DNA of 48,692 bases, taken from assembly GCA_964569265.1 (NCBI GenBank), contig CAZMTO010000013.1:1-48692 (forward strand), in the 5' to 3' direction. The translations under genes were made by a program, and so were the position numbers. The notes beneath the pieces are model-generated. The model was not told the DNA's origin. It was given only the letters and a program-made list of their open reading frames with translations, and searched no databases. The stretch's first letter is position 1; each line of letters begins with the position of its first letter. Shown here piece after piece: positions 33,531 through 41,374 of this stretch. This DNA is from Avidehalobacter sp964569265. Lineage in GTDB: Bacteria > Bacillota > Dehalobacteriia > UBA4068 > UBA4997.

Positions 33531-35126
33531 TTATTCGTCGGTATAAACAAAGCTTTGCGGCTTGCACTTAAATTTAAAGATAATATCTATCTGCTGGTGC
33601 TTTACGCCGTTTATATAGCTGCCTTGATGTACGTTAATGCGCTCTGTCAGCTTAAACAGCAGCTCCGGTGTCAGGGTTTGCAGGTCGGCATATTGGTCTA
33701 TTAGCAAATTTAACCTGCGGCACACATCGTCGATATCGTCGGCAGGGGTGGGACAGTGGCTTAATTTAGCGCTTACAGCGGCTTTTTCGGCCAAAAAACG
33801 CTGGTGCAAAGCGGCAAACTGTTCGTCGGCTATCAGGCCGCTGTATTTATCGTCAAAAAGCTGTTCTAATTTGCGGTTTACGGCAGCCAACTGTTGTTTA
33901 GCCTCTGTTTGAGGGTTGGGCTGTTGTTGGGCGTGCATAATATCGGCCAGCATATTTTGCCGGGTGGCGGGCGTAAGGCAGGTGCTTATTTGTCGGCGCA
34001 GCGCCTGCAACACCGCACGGTAAAGCGCCCGGTAGCTGATAGTGTGGTTGGTGCAGCGGCTTTTGCCGCCCAGCTTGTAGCCGCCGCAGTTAAGGTTGGG
34101 GCTGTTGTGGCGGTTGCCGGCGGTAGACATATTTTTGCCGCAATCAGCGCACTTGGCGATGCCGGAAAATATGTTTACAAACCCTTTGCTGCTATGGTTG
34201 GCGCGGCTTTGCATCCTTTTGTGGGCAATATCCCAGGTTTCCTCGTCTATAAGGGCGGCGTGGGTGTGGGGCACGGTTATCCATTCGGCGGTGGGGCGGG
34301 TGTAGGTATATTTGCTTTTAAAGCTGGGCTTGCAGGTTTTGCCCTGCACCGTGTGGCCAAGGTAGGTTTGGTTGCGTAATATTTTGCCTACAGTGCTGCG
34401 CTGCCAGCTACAGGTGGCCGGTGTGCTTGCCGGGCAGTTGCCGTGTTGTTGGCGGTATTGCAGGGGGGTAGGCAGGTTTTGGCGGTTTAGTTCGTCGGCT
34501 ATTTGGGCAGGGCTAAAGCCGCTTGCTGCCATGCTAAAGATAAGCTTTACAATGTCGGCGGCAGGCGGTGCCGGTATAAGATGGTTTTTGTCGGCAGGGT
34601 CTTTGCGGTAGCCAAAGGGCGCAAACGCCCCAATAAATTCACCCTGCTGCATTTTAATATCCAACGCGGCGTGGATTTTCAGAGAAATATCGGCGGCGTA
34701 AAGTTCGTTGACAAAATTATGCACCGGCGTAATAATACCGGCAGCAGCCGAACGGTCAGCGGAATCATAATTTTCGGTAACCGATATATAGCGGATATGG
34801 TGACGCGGCAGGTATTCGTCTAACAGCATACTTATGCGCCCGCTGTTGCGCCCCAGGCGTGATAAATCCTTGGTGATAAGCACGTTCAGATGCCCGGCCT
34901 CAATATCTTGCAGCAGCCGCCTGAAGGCCGGGCGGTCAAAGCCGGTGCCGGTGTAGCCGTCGTCAACGTATTCTCTGTAGATGATAAAATTATGTTCGCG
35001 GGCAAAGCAGCGTAAAATTTTGCGCTGCGTTTCTATCGAAGCACTTTCCGTCGCTGTATTGTTCAGGCTTTTATCATCTTCTTTAGAAAGGCGCATATAC
35101 AGGGCGCAGTAGGTGTCAGTTGGCAT
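33531..35126 (-). CDS. Large serine recombinase (site-specific integrase)
   Basis: A 531-residue recombinase that should cut attP and attB with a 2-bp stagger and rejoin them. The N-terminal catalytic domain has YMRLS with nucleophile S14, then ITKDLSRLGRNSGRISMLL. The 'Recombinase' domain (IGAFAPFGYRKDPADKNHLIP...) follows. The zinc ribbon is CADCGKN...CGGY...C, and a coiled coil (KQQLAAVNRKLEQLFDDKY) comes after it, the part that controls integration versus excision in this family. The ATG at 35126 is preferred over the upstream 35195 start because it overlaps the preceding small gene. The 3' end lies only about 20 bp from the attL crossover, as usual for such integrases. Confidence 0.94.
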   Translation of the reverse strand: MPTDTYCALYMRLSKEDDKSLNNTATESASIETQRKILRCFAREHNFIIYREYVDDGYTGTGFDRPAFRRLLQDIEAGHLNVLITKDLSRLGRNSGRISMLLDEYLPRHHIRYISVTENYDSADRSAAAGIITPVHNFVNELYAADISLKIHAALDIKMQQGEFIGAFAPFGYRKDPADKNHLIPAPPAADIVKLIFSMAASGFSPAQIADELNRQNLPTPLQYRQQHGNCPASTPATCSWQRSTVGKILRNQTYLGHTVQGKTCKPSFKSKYTYTRPTAEWITVPHTHAALIDEETWDIAHKRMQSRANHSSKGFVNIFSGIAKCADCGKNMSTAGNRHNSPNLNCGGYKLGGKSRCTNHTISYRALYRAVLQALRRQISTCLTPATRQNMLADIMHAQQQPNPQTEAKQQLAAVNRKLEQLFDDKYSGLIADEQFAALHQRFLAEKAAVSAKLSHCPTPADDIDDVCRRLNLLIDQYADLQTLTPELLFKLTERINVHQGSYINGVKHQQIDIIFKFKCKPQSFVYTDE

Positions 35127-35265
35127 TTTGCCCCCAGGGGCTGCTGCCTGCTGCCCCGTCCTGTTGCAGCAAAAGCTGTTGCAGCAGGGCGGCAAGTGTC
35201 GGTTTGCTGTTATCGGTGGGTATAATTTTTACGGTTATTTGGGCGGTGCATTGCTTTTTGGGCAT
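35116..35265 (-). CDS. 49-residue protein upstream of the recombinase
   Basis: A short gene (MPKKQCTAQITVKIIP...) with a clear AAAGGGGGC ribosome site. Its stop codon overlaps the start of the recombinase gene (35116-35126), so the two are probably translated together. The encoded protein has a short basic/beta-like start and a Leu/Gln-rich helix (LAALLQQLLLQQ). No known family is recognised. Its position makes it a candidate accessory or directionality factor for the recombinase; this is inference only. Confidence 0.65.
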   Translation of the reverse strand: MPKKQCTAQITVKIIPTDNSKPTLAALLQQLLLQQDGAAGSSPWGQNAN

Positions 35266-35389
35266 TTATAAAAGCCCCCTTTAAAAATTTTTGTGCTAAA
35301 ATATATGCCGCGGTTATGCCAAATTATCTGGCAGCGAGGGGTAATTTTGGCTTTAAAAAATAAAAATTGGTATTGTTAATGGGCTTGAT

Positions 35390-35664
35390 ATATACACCCG
35401 GGATTATTTTGAAGATAAAACGGCGTATAAACCGCAAGACCCCACCAAAAAAGGCTATACCTTTAAGGACTGGTATTGGGGGCGATACTCTGTTTGATTT
35501 TGACAGATGATCAATTTGGTTACGATACTACACAGGGCGGTATGGCCGCACGTGAGTTTGCCGATTGGGAGCAGGTTTCCGGCTATGCCAGGGCCGCAAT
35601 GAAGTGGACAGTAAATTGCAGCCGTGCGCAAATTGCTACTATGATGTATTGTCTGCTGGAATAA
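35390..35664 (+). pseudogene. Remnant of an SLH-domain / InlB-repeat surface protein
   Basis: Two frames keep recognisable pieces of one protein type. First comes YKPQDPTKKGYTFKDWYW (about 35429-35481), typical of InlB/Listeria-Bacteroides-type repeats, soon ended by a stop. Then DWEQVSGYARAAMKWTVN joins directly to CSRAQIATMMYCLLE, an SLH domain missing its middle. Frame breaks and the internal deletion mark it as decayed. The 35266-35389 stretch shows no gene. Confidence 0.65.
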
Positions 35665-35678
35665 CTGCATACAAAACG

Positions 35679-35716
35679 GGCGGAGCAGCTATTGTGGCTG
35701 TTCCGCCTTTTGTTTT
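35679..35716 (+). terminator. Terminator after the SLH remnant
   Basis: GGCGGAGCAGC (35679-35689) pairs with GCTGTTCCGCC (35697-35707, one G-U), followed by TTTTGTTTT. Confidence 0.8.
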
Positions 35717-35747
35717 GCTTGCAAGATTACCGCTGATAAAGTATAAT
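35717..35747 (+). promoter_or_regulatory. Promoter of the NCS2 permease gene
   Basis: TTGCAA (35719-35724), a 17-bp spacer and TATAAT (35742-35747). The surrounding GCTTGCAAGAT and ATAAAGTATAAT blocks are identical, at the same spacing, to those of the xpt promoter at 45384-45414. Confidence 0.8.
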
Positions 35748-35824
35748 AGATAGATAAATTGCGAGAGATAAATTGCCAGAACAGGCAGAATAATAAAACA
35801 TTATGTATAATAAGGAAGTTTGTT

Positions 35825-37156
35825 ATGAGTGAAAAAGCAGTGAGTGTAAACAATATTTATCAGTTAGAAGGACGTGTGCCGCTGTTAAAAGCCATACCCT
35901 TTGGTATACAGCACATTTTGGCTATGTTTGTGGCCAACCTTACGCCTATTACCATAATTGCCGCTGCTGGCGGTTTAAGCCAAAGTGAAATTGCCGTGCT
36001 GCTGCAAAATGCTATGTTTGTGGCGGGCATTGCCACGCTTATTCAGCTTTATCCGCTGTGGCGCGTAGGTTCTAAGCTGCCGATAGTTATGGGCGTCAGT
36101 TTTACCTTTGTAACGCTGCTTTGCACCATTGCCGCTAATTACGGCTACCCAACGGTTATTGGTGCGGTGCTGGTGGGCGGCCTGTTTGAAGGTACCCTTG
36201 GCTTGCTGGCCAAATATTGGCGCAAAATAATATCGCCTATTGTGGCGGCATCGGTGGTAACAGCCATTGGGTTTTCGCTGTTTTCGGTGGGGGCGAGGTC
36301 TTTTGGCGGGGGCTACGCTGATGATTTTGGTTCGGTGCAGAATTTGCTGTTGGGCACCATAACGCTGGTAACCTGCCTGGTGTGGAACTGCCGCGCTAAG
36401 GGCTATTTAAAGCAGCTTTCGGTTTTGGTGGGCTTAATGGTTGGCTATGCGGCAGCAATTTTTATGGGTAAGGTAGATCTTTCGGCGATATTTGCCGGCG
36501 GTTTAATATCGCTGCCGAAAATTTTGCCCTATGTGCCGGAATTTAATTTGGGCGCTATTTTGTCGGTGTGCATAATTTATCTGGTATCGGCGGCCGAAAC
36601 CATTGGTGATACTTCGGCGCTGGTAGCTGCCGGCCTTAATAAAGAGATAACCGACAGAGAAATTTCCGGCTCGTTAGCCTGCGACGGTTATTCGTCCGGT
36701 ATTTCGTCGCTGTTTGGCTGCCCGCCGGTAACCTCGTTTTCGCAAAATGTCGGTTTAATTGCTATGACCGGTGTGGTAAACCGTTTTACCATTATGACCG
36801 GCGCCCTTTGTATGATATTGGCCGGGCTGCTGCCGCCGGTGGGTAACTTTTTTGCTTCTCTGCCGGAATCTGTTTTGGGTGGCTGTACCATTATGATGTT
36901 TGGCACTATTTTAACATCAGGTATGAGTATGGTGGCCAAGGCCGGGTTTAATCAGCGCAACATTACCATTGCGGCGCTGTCACTTTCGGTGGGCATTGGC
37001 TTTACCACTACCAGCGAAATCGGTATCTGGCATATTTTTCCGCAGATGGTGCAGTCGGTGTTTGCCGCTAACGTGGTGGCTGTAGTGTTTGTAACATCTA
37101 TTATTTTAAATTTGGTGCTGCCGCAAAATATGGATATCGAAAAAAATAGCAAATAA
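35825..37156 (+). CDS. NCS2-family xanthine/uracil permease
   Basis: A 443-residue purine/pyrimidine permease with about 12-14 hydrophobic helices. NCS2 features are the early QHILAMFVANLTPI segment, the substrate-site region that ends AAETIGDTSAL, and the GCPPVTSFSQNVGLIAMTGV motif. The ATG at 35825 follows AAGGAAG; the longer 5' open frame has no ribosome site. The family carries xanthine, uracil or uric acid. Because xpt on the same element has an almost identical promoter, xanthine is the most likely substrate (inference, pbuX-like). It ends in a strong terminator. Confidence 0.92.
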   Translation: MSEKAVSVNNIYQLEGRVPLLKAIPFGIQHILAMFVANLTPITIIAAAGGLSQSEIAVLLQNAMFVAGIATLIQLYPLWRVGSKLPIVMGVSFTFVTLLCTIAANYGYPTVIGAVLVGGLFEGTLGLLAKYWRKIISPIVAASVVTAIGFSLFSVGARSFGGGYADDFGSVQNLLLGTITLVTCLVWNCRAKGYLKQLSVLVGLMVGYAAAIFMGKVDLSAIFAGGLISLPKILPYVPEFNLGAILSVCIIYLVSAAETIGDTSALVAAGLNKEITDREISGSLACDGYSSGISSLFGCPPVTSFSQNVGLIAMTGVVNRFTIMTGALCMILAGLLPPVGNFFASLPESVLGGCTIMMFGTILTSGMSMVAKAGFNQRNITIAALSLSVGIGFTTTSEIGIWHIFPQMVQSVFAANVVAVVFVTSIILNLVLPQNMDIEKNSK

Positions 37157-37187
37157 CAAATAATAAATAAACGCATTGTTGCACGCA

Positions 37188-37215
37188 AAAGCCCGGCTGT
37201 TGGCCGGGCTTTAAA
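37188..37215 (+). terminator. Terminator of the permease gene
   Basis: AAAGCCCGGC (37188-37197) pairs with GCCGGGCTTT (37203-37212), loop TGTTG. Confidence 0.85.
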
Positions 37216-37253
37216 TTTATTTGTCCTAAATTGCTAATGTATGGCGGCGCACC

Positions 37254-37282
37254 TTGACAAATTTGCACAAATAAGTTATTCT
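37254..37282 (+). promoter_or_regulatory. Promoter of the alpha-barrel/SLH protein gene
   Basis: TTGACA (37254-37259), 17-bp spacer, TATTCT (37277-37282). The leader is about 45 nt and holds no riboswitch. Confidence 0.75.
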
Positions 37283-37332
37283 AAACGCAAATGGGATAGT
37301 GTGTGGCTATCTTAAACAGGGAGGTAAAGCAA

Positions 37333-38964
37333 ATGAAGAAAACCAAAAGTATGTTTTTAAGCCTGCTGCTTACGCTGGCGCTGGTTATGTGCTGTTCGGC
37401 TAATGCACTGGCAGCGGTGAGCGATGCGCAGGTAAAGGCAACGGTAGACGATGTGGCCAGGTATGTGTACCAAACCGTAAAAGAACCTGTTGTAGGCTCG
37501 GTTGGCGGCGAATGGGCAGTGCTGGGTTTGGCACGCAGCGGCTACACTGTGCCGGACAAGTATTTTGAGGATTACTATGCCGGGCTGGAGGATTACGTAA
37601 AGGAGTGCAAGGGTGTTTTGCACGCCAGAAAGTATACCGATTACAGTCGGGTTATTGTAGCGCTGTCTTCTATCGGGGTAGATGCGCGTAACGTTGCCGG
37701 CTATGATTTGACCAAGCCGCTTGGTGACTATGAAAAAACCATATGGCAGGGCATAAACGGCCCTATTTGGGCATTGATAGCGCTGGACAGCCGCAATTAC
37801 CCGATGCCCACCAACAGCGAGGCTGCCGTGCAGGCAACCCGCCAGATGTACATTGACCGTATTTTGGAATTTCAGTTGGCTGACGGCGGCTGGAACCTTG
37901 CCAAGGGCGAGGGTATAAAGGCTGATGCCGATATGACCGGTATGGCTTTGCAGGCACTGGCCAAGTATAAAGATCAGGCAGCAGTGGCAACGGCTATTGA
38001 TAAAGCACTTGCCTGCCTTAGCGCTATGCAGTCCGACAACGGCAGCTTTGGTTCTTACGGCGCACAAACGTCGGAAAGCTGCGCCCAGGTGATTACGGCG
38101 CTGGCCGAATTGGGTATCTCTCAAGACGACCCCCGTTTTGTTAAAAACGACAACAGTGTTTTAGATGCGCTGTTAGATTTTTATACCAAGGGCAAAGGCT
38201 TTAAACACCTTATGGATGCCGACATCAACCAGATGGCTACCGAACAGGGGCTGTATGCTGTTGTTGCTGTAAAACGCAGCATTGATAAGCAAACCACCCT
38301 GTATGATATGACCGATGCTGTTAGCCGCGTAAACACCAAGCAGCAAACCACCGCCGAGCCTAATGCCAACGGTGTAACCAAGCTTGATGTTACCAAGCCG
38401 GGCACAACCTTTGCGGACATTGCCGGCCACAGCAACAAGGCCGCTATAGAAGCTTTGGCAGCGCGTGAGGTTATTAACGGTATGGAAAACGGTTTGTTTG
38501 TACCGGATAACGGTATGACCAGAGCTGAATTTGCGACTATTGTGGTGCGCGGTTTGGGGCTTACCCCCAAGGCCAACAACGCTTTTAAGGATGTTGCTGC
38601 CAACGCCTGGTATGCCGGCTTTATCGGTACGGCATCTGATAAGGGCATTATTAACGGTGTGGGCGATGGCAAGTTTGACCCCAACGCCGGTATTACCCGC
38701 CAGGAGGCTGCCACTATGGTAGCGCGTGCGGCCAAGCTTTGCGGCATTGATACCGAACTGGACGAGACCGCTGCCCGTGATGAAATATCGCAGTTTGGTG
38801 ATTATATGCAGGCCGAAAAGTGGGCATGGCTGGGGCTGGCAGTTTGCTGCAAAAACGGCATTTTAGATACCTCGGTTATGAACATTGAGCCTAAGGCAGC
38901 CGCTAAGCGCTGTGATATTGCACAGATGGTGTATAACCTGCTGGATAAGGCAGAATTGCTGTAA
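37333..38964 (+). CDS. Secreted alpha-barrel (squalene-cyclase/transcobalamin-like) protein with SLH domains
   Basis: A 543-residue surface protein. Signal peptide (MKKTKSMFLSLLLTLALVMCCSANALA), then an alpha/alpha-barrel of prenyltransferase/squalene-cyclase type (about residues 35-350). Its repeats include VGGEWAVLGLARSG, DGGWNLAKG, DMTGMALQALAKY and NGSFGSYGAQTSESCAQVITALAELG. Three SLH domains (about 365-543; TFADIAGHSNKAAIEALAAR, AFKDVAANAWYAGFI, and a degenerate third) should bind the cell wall. The vertebrate B12 carriers intrinsic factor and transcobalamin have the same barrel, joined to a DUF4430-type domain. The adjacent DUF4430 protein behind a cobalamin riboswitch suggests that this is the barrel half of a bacterial B12-capture pair; that link is inference. 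The start follows AGGGAGG. Confidence 0.85.
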   Translation: MKKTKSMFLSLLLTLALVMCCSANALAAVSDAQVKATVDDVARYVYQTVKEPVVGSVGGEWAVLGLARSGYTVPDKYFEDYYAGLEDYVKECKGVLHARKYTDYSRVIVALSSIGVDARNVAGYDLTKPLGDYEKTIWQGINGPIWALIALDSRNYPMPTNSEAAVQATRQMYIDRILEFQLADGGWNLAKGEGIKADADMTGMALQALAKYKDQAAVATAIDKALACLSAMQSDNGSFGSYGAQTSESCAQVITALAELGISQDDPRFVKNDNSVLDALLDFYTKGKGFKHLMDADINQMATEQGLYAVVAVKRSIDKQTTLYDMTDAVSRVNTKQQTTAEPNANGVTKLDVTKPGTTFADIAGHSNKAAIEALAAREVINGMENGLFVPDNGMTRAEFATIVVRGLGLTPKANNAFKDVAANAWYAGFIGTASDKGIINGVGDGKFDPNAGITRQEAATMVARAAKLCGIDTELDETAARDEISQFGDYMQAEKWAWLGLAVCCKNGILDTSVMNIEPKAAAKRCDIAQMVYNLLDKAELL

Positions 38965-38983
38965 AATATTTTAAAGACAATGT

Positions 38984-39025
38984 AACGTCGTCTAAGCGGT
39001 GTTTTGCTGCTTAGGCGGCGTTTTT
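38984..39025 (+). terminator. Terminator of the alpha-barrel/SLH gene
   Basis: AACGTCGTCTAAGC pairs with GCTTAGGCGGCGTT (14 bp with G-U pairs), followed by a T run. It separates this gene from the riboswitch operon. Confidence 0.85.
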
Positions 39026-39051
39026 GCTTAATAACCGGCCTGCCCGTGCAG

Positions 39052-39080
39052 TTGACATTTTGCGGCAAAAATATTATACT
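39052..39080 (+). promoter_or_regulatory. Promoter of the riboswitch-controlled operon
   Basis: TTGACA (39052-39057), 17-bp spacer, TATACT (39075-39080). Transcription should start near 39087, about 100 nt before the riboswitch core. Confidence 0.8.
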
Positions 39081-39191
39081 GTTGGCGTAGCTTGTGGCCG
39101 GTTTTAGGCCCGATAATTTAATATTTGCTCCGACTTTTTGTGGCAAGTGCGCGATTTAGCCGCCCACCCGGTATAATGGGCTGTGTAAACA

Positions 39192-39399
39192 CGCATATTT
39201 GCTGAACAAGGGAATTGGGTTAAAAGCCCAAACATATCTGCCCGGGCATAGCAGCCGGCAGTGTGCTGTAAGTATGGAGCAGGCTTCTTTTAATGTGAAA
39301 ACAGGTCACTGGCGGCGTATAGCCGTTTGGGAAGGCCGGGAAGGCTGCGTTGGCGAAATTGCCTGAACATACAAGTCAGAAGACCTACGAATTTTGCGG
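39192..39399 (+). ncRNA. Cobalamin riboswitch
   Basis: The characteristic blocks are in order: AGGGAATTGGG with the GGTTAAAAGCCC arm and CTGCCCGGGC; GGTCACTGGCGGCG (B12-box region); GTTTGGGAAGGCC; and near the end AAGTCAGAAGACCTACG. CGCATATTTG at the start and CGAATTTTGCG at the end can form P1. It should sense adenosyl- or related cobalamins and lower expression of the downstream DUF4430-ECF operon when B12 is plentiful. Confidence 0.93.
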
Positions 39400-39435
39400 T
39401 AAAAGGGTATATTCGGCAATATCCACAAAATGCGG

Positions 39436-39457
39436 CGGCGGTGTCTGCCGTTTTTTT
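39436..39457 (+). terminator. Riboswitch expression-platform terminator
   Basis: CGGCG (39436-39440) and TGCCG (39446-39450) form a short hairpin followed by seven T. It lies about 50 nt before the next start codon, which points to control by transcription termination. Confidence 0.75.
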
Positions 39458-39504
39458 ATGCTTAAAATTTATAAAAATATAAACAGTTTTTCAGGAGGTG
39501 CAAA

Positions 39505-40443
39505 ATGTTTTGGCAAAAGAATAAAACCAAAATAATTGTAGCAATAATTATATTGGCCGTGTTGGCGGTGGCTTTTTGGTGGGGCGGCAATGCGCCCGGC
39601 CTGCAAGGTTGGCCCACCGGCGGCACTCAGCAGGGGCAGAGTGATGTAGTGCCGCCGACTAATGGTTCAACCGATGATGTGCAAACCGGTGATGACCCGG
39701 CAGAAAATAACAGCACTGAGCCGGATACCCCGGCGCAAGACCCGACGGAGCAGCCCCCCGCCGATGATGAAAAAGAAGATGAAAACCGGCCCGCCCCGCA
39801 GGAGCGCCCCGGCGGTGATAAGACCGGCAGTTTAACGGCGGCCGAAAAAGAGCAGTTGGCAGCCAATATGGGCGGCGGTGAAAAATCCAACGGTGATGAG
39901 CAGTATTCGGAAGAACAGGGTATGCAGATAGACGAAAAAACCGGCAAAGACAAATATCTTACCGACCCTGTGCCGGAGGGCAAGCCGATACCGGTGGAGC
40001 CGGAGAATGCCGTAATATCCGATAAAGAGTTTAGCTGTACAATGTCGATAAGCTGTGCTACCATATTAGAAAATATGAGCTGGTTAGACCCCGAAAAGGT
40101 TGAGCTGGTGCCCGAAGACGGCTGGATACTTAAACCCACCACCGTTACTTTTTACGAGGGCGAAAGTGTGTTTAATCTGCTGCGCCGTGTGTGCAAGCAG
40201 CAGGGCATACATATGGAATTTGTAAATACGCCTATGTATAATTCGGCGTATATTGAAGGCATAAACAACCTGTACGAATTTGACTGCGGCGATTTGTCCG
40301 GCTGGATGTATTCGGTAAACGGCTGGTTCCCCAACTACGGTTGTTCTCGCTACCAGTTAAAGGCCGGAGACAATGTAGAGTGGCAATACACCTGCACACT
40401 GGGCAACGATGTTAACGGCGGCAGCTCATTGGGCGGTCAATAA
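39505..40443 (+). CDS. Membrane-anchored DUF4430 (transcobalamin C-terminal-like) protein
   Basis: A 312-residue exported protein. An N-terminal membrane anchor (IIVAIIILAVLAVAFWWGG) is followed by a long acidic, Pro/Thr-rich linker (about residues 35-150) and a C-terminal DUF4430 domain (about 200-300). That domain has TFYEGESVFNLLRRVCKQQ, then a GINNLYEFDCGDLSGWMY segment, NGWFPNYGCSRYQLKAGD and VEWQYTC. DUF4430 is the fold of the C-terminal domain of transcobalamin/intrinsic factor. As the first gene after a cobalamin riboswitch it is probably the membrane-side B12 (or cobamide) receptor. The ATG follows AGGAGGTG. Confidence 0.88.
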   Translation: MFWQKNKTKIIVAIIILAVLAVAFWWGGNAPGLQGWPTGGTQQGQSDVVPPTNGSTDDVQTGDDPAENNSTEPDTPAQDPTEQPPADDEKEDENRPAPQERPGGDKTGSLTAAEKEQLAANMGGGEKSNGDEQYSEEQGMQIDEKTGKDKYLTDPVPEGKPIPVEPENAVISDKEFSCTMSISCATILENMSWLDPEKVELVPEDGWILKPTTVTFYEGESVFNLLRRVCKQQGIHMEFVNTPMYNSAYIEGINNLYEFDCGDLSGWMYSVNGWFPNYGCSRYQLKAGDNVEWQYTCTLGNDVNGGSSLGGQ

Positions 40444-40456
40444 TTAAGGAGCAGCG

Positions 40457-41347
40457 ATGAAAAATGTCGATACGTTTTCCGGTTTTCATCCGTTAATAAA
40501 TTTTGCGTACTTTGGGCTGGTGCTGCTGTTTGGTATGTGCTTTATGCACCCGGCCAGTCTGTGCATTACCCTGTTTGCCGCCGTGGTATATAATCTGTAC
40601 TTAAAAGGGCGCAAGGCGCTGCGGTTTCAGTTGCTGTTTATGCTGCCGATGATGCTGATGGCGGCGTTTATTAACCCGGCGTTTAACCACGAAGGCGCAA
40701 CAGTGCTGGCTTATTTGCCCAGCGGCAACCCCCTTACGCTGGAAAGTATCTTGTACGGTGTGGCAGCAGCGATGATGCTGGCGGCGATTATTATCTGGTT
40801 TAATTGCTACACCGAGGTAATGACGTCGGATAAGTTTGTGTATTTGTTTGGGCGTATAATACCGGCACTTTCACTTATACTCTCGATGACGCTGCGTTTT
40901 GTGCCCAAATTTGTCAGCCAGATGAACATTGTAAGCGAGGCACAGCGCTGTATTGGCCGAGATATAAACAATGGCAGCCTGGTAGAGCGTATGCGCCACG
41001 GTGTTACCATACTTTCCATTATGATAACCTGGGCGCTGGAAAACGCCATTGAAACTGCCGACAGTATGAAAAGCCGCGGCTATGGTTTGCCCGGGCGCAC
41101 GGCTTTTTCTATCTATCGCTTTGACGAGCGCGATAAGCAGGCGGCGGCGTGGCTGGGTTTTTGTGCGTTTTTTATTATTTGCGGGTGGGTGGCCGGCGGT
41201 TTTTACTGGCGCTATTATCCTACAATAAAAGGTGTTGATTTAGGGGTGCTGCCGGTGCTGTTGCAGTTGGTGTATCTGGCTTTGTGCCTTACCCCGGTTA
41301 TATTAAACATTCACGAGGACAGAAAATGGCGCAATGCAGAGAGATAA
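40457..41347 (+). CDS. ECF transporter transmembrane component EcfT (CbiQ family)
   Basis: A 296-residue scaffold protein that couples the ATPases to the substrate-binding S component. Several hydrophobic helices precede the cytoplasmic coupling region SLILSMTLRFVPKFVSQM. The second coupling motif is ADSMKSRGYGLPGRT, the Ala/Ser-x-x-x-Arg-Gly signature of EcfT. It starts 13 bp after the DUF4430 gene (ribosome site AAGGAG) and is followed by the fused ATPase/S gene, so the three form one B12-riboswitch operon. Confidence 0.92.
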   Translation: MKNVDTFSGFHPLINFAYFGLVLLFGMCFMHPASLCITLFAAVVYNLYLKGRKALRFQLLFMLPMMLMAAFINPAFNHEGATVLAYLPSGNPLTLESILYGVAAAMMLAAIIIWFNCYTEVMTSDKFVYLFGRIIPALSLILSMTLRFVPKFVSQMNIVSEAQRCIGRDINNGSLVERMRHGVTILSIMITWALENAIETADSMKSRGYGLPGRTAFSIYRFDERDKQAAAWLGFCAFFIICGWVAGGFYWRYYPTIKGVDLGVLPVLLQLVYLALCLTPVILNIHEDRKWRNAER

Positions 41348-41374
41348 ACACAGGTTGCCTAAGAGGTTGTATAG

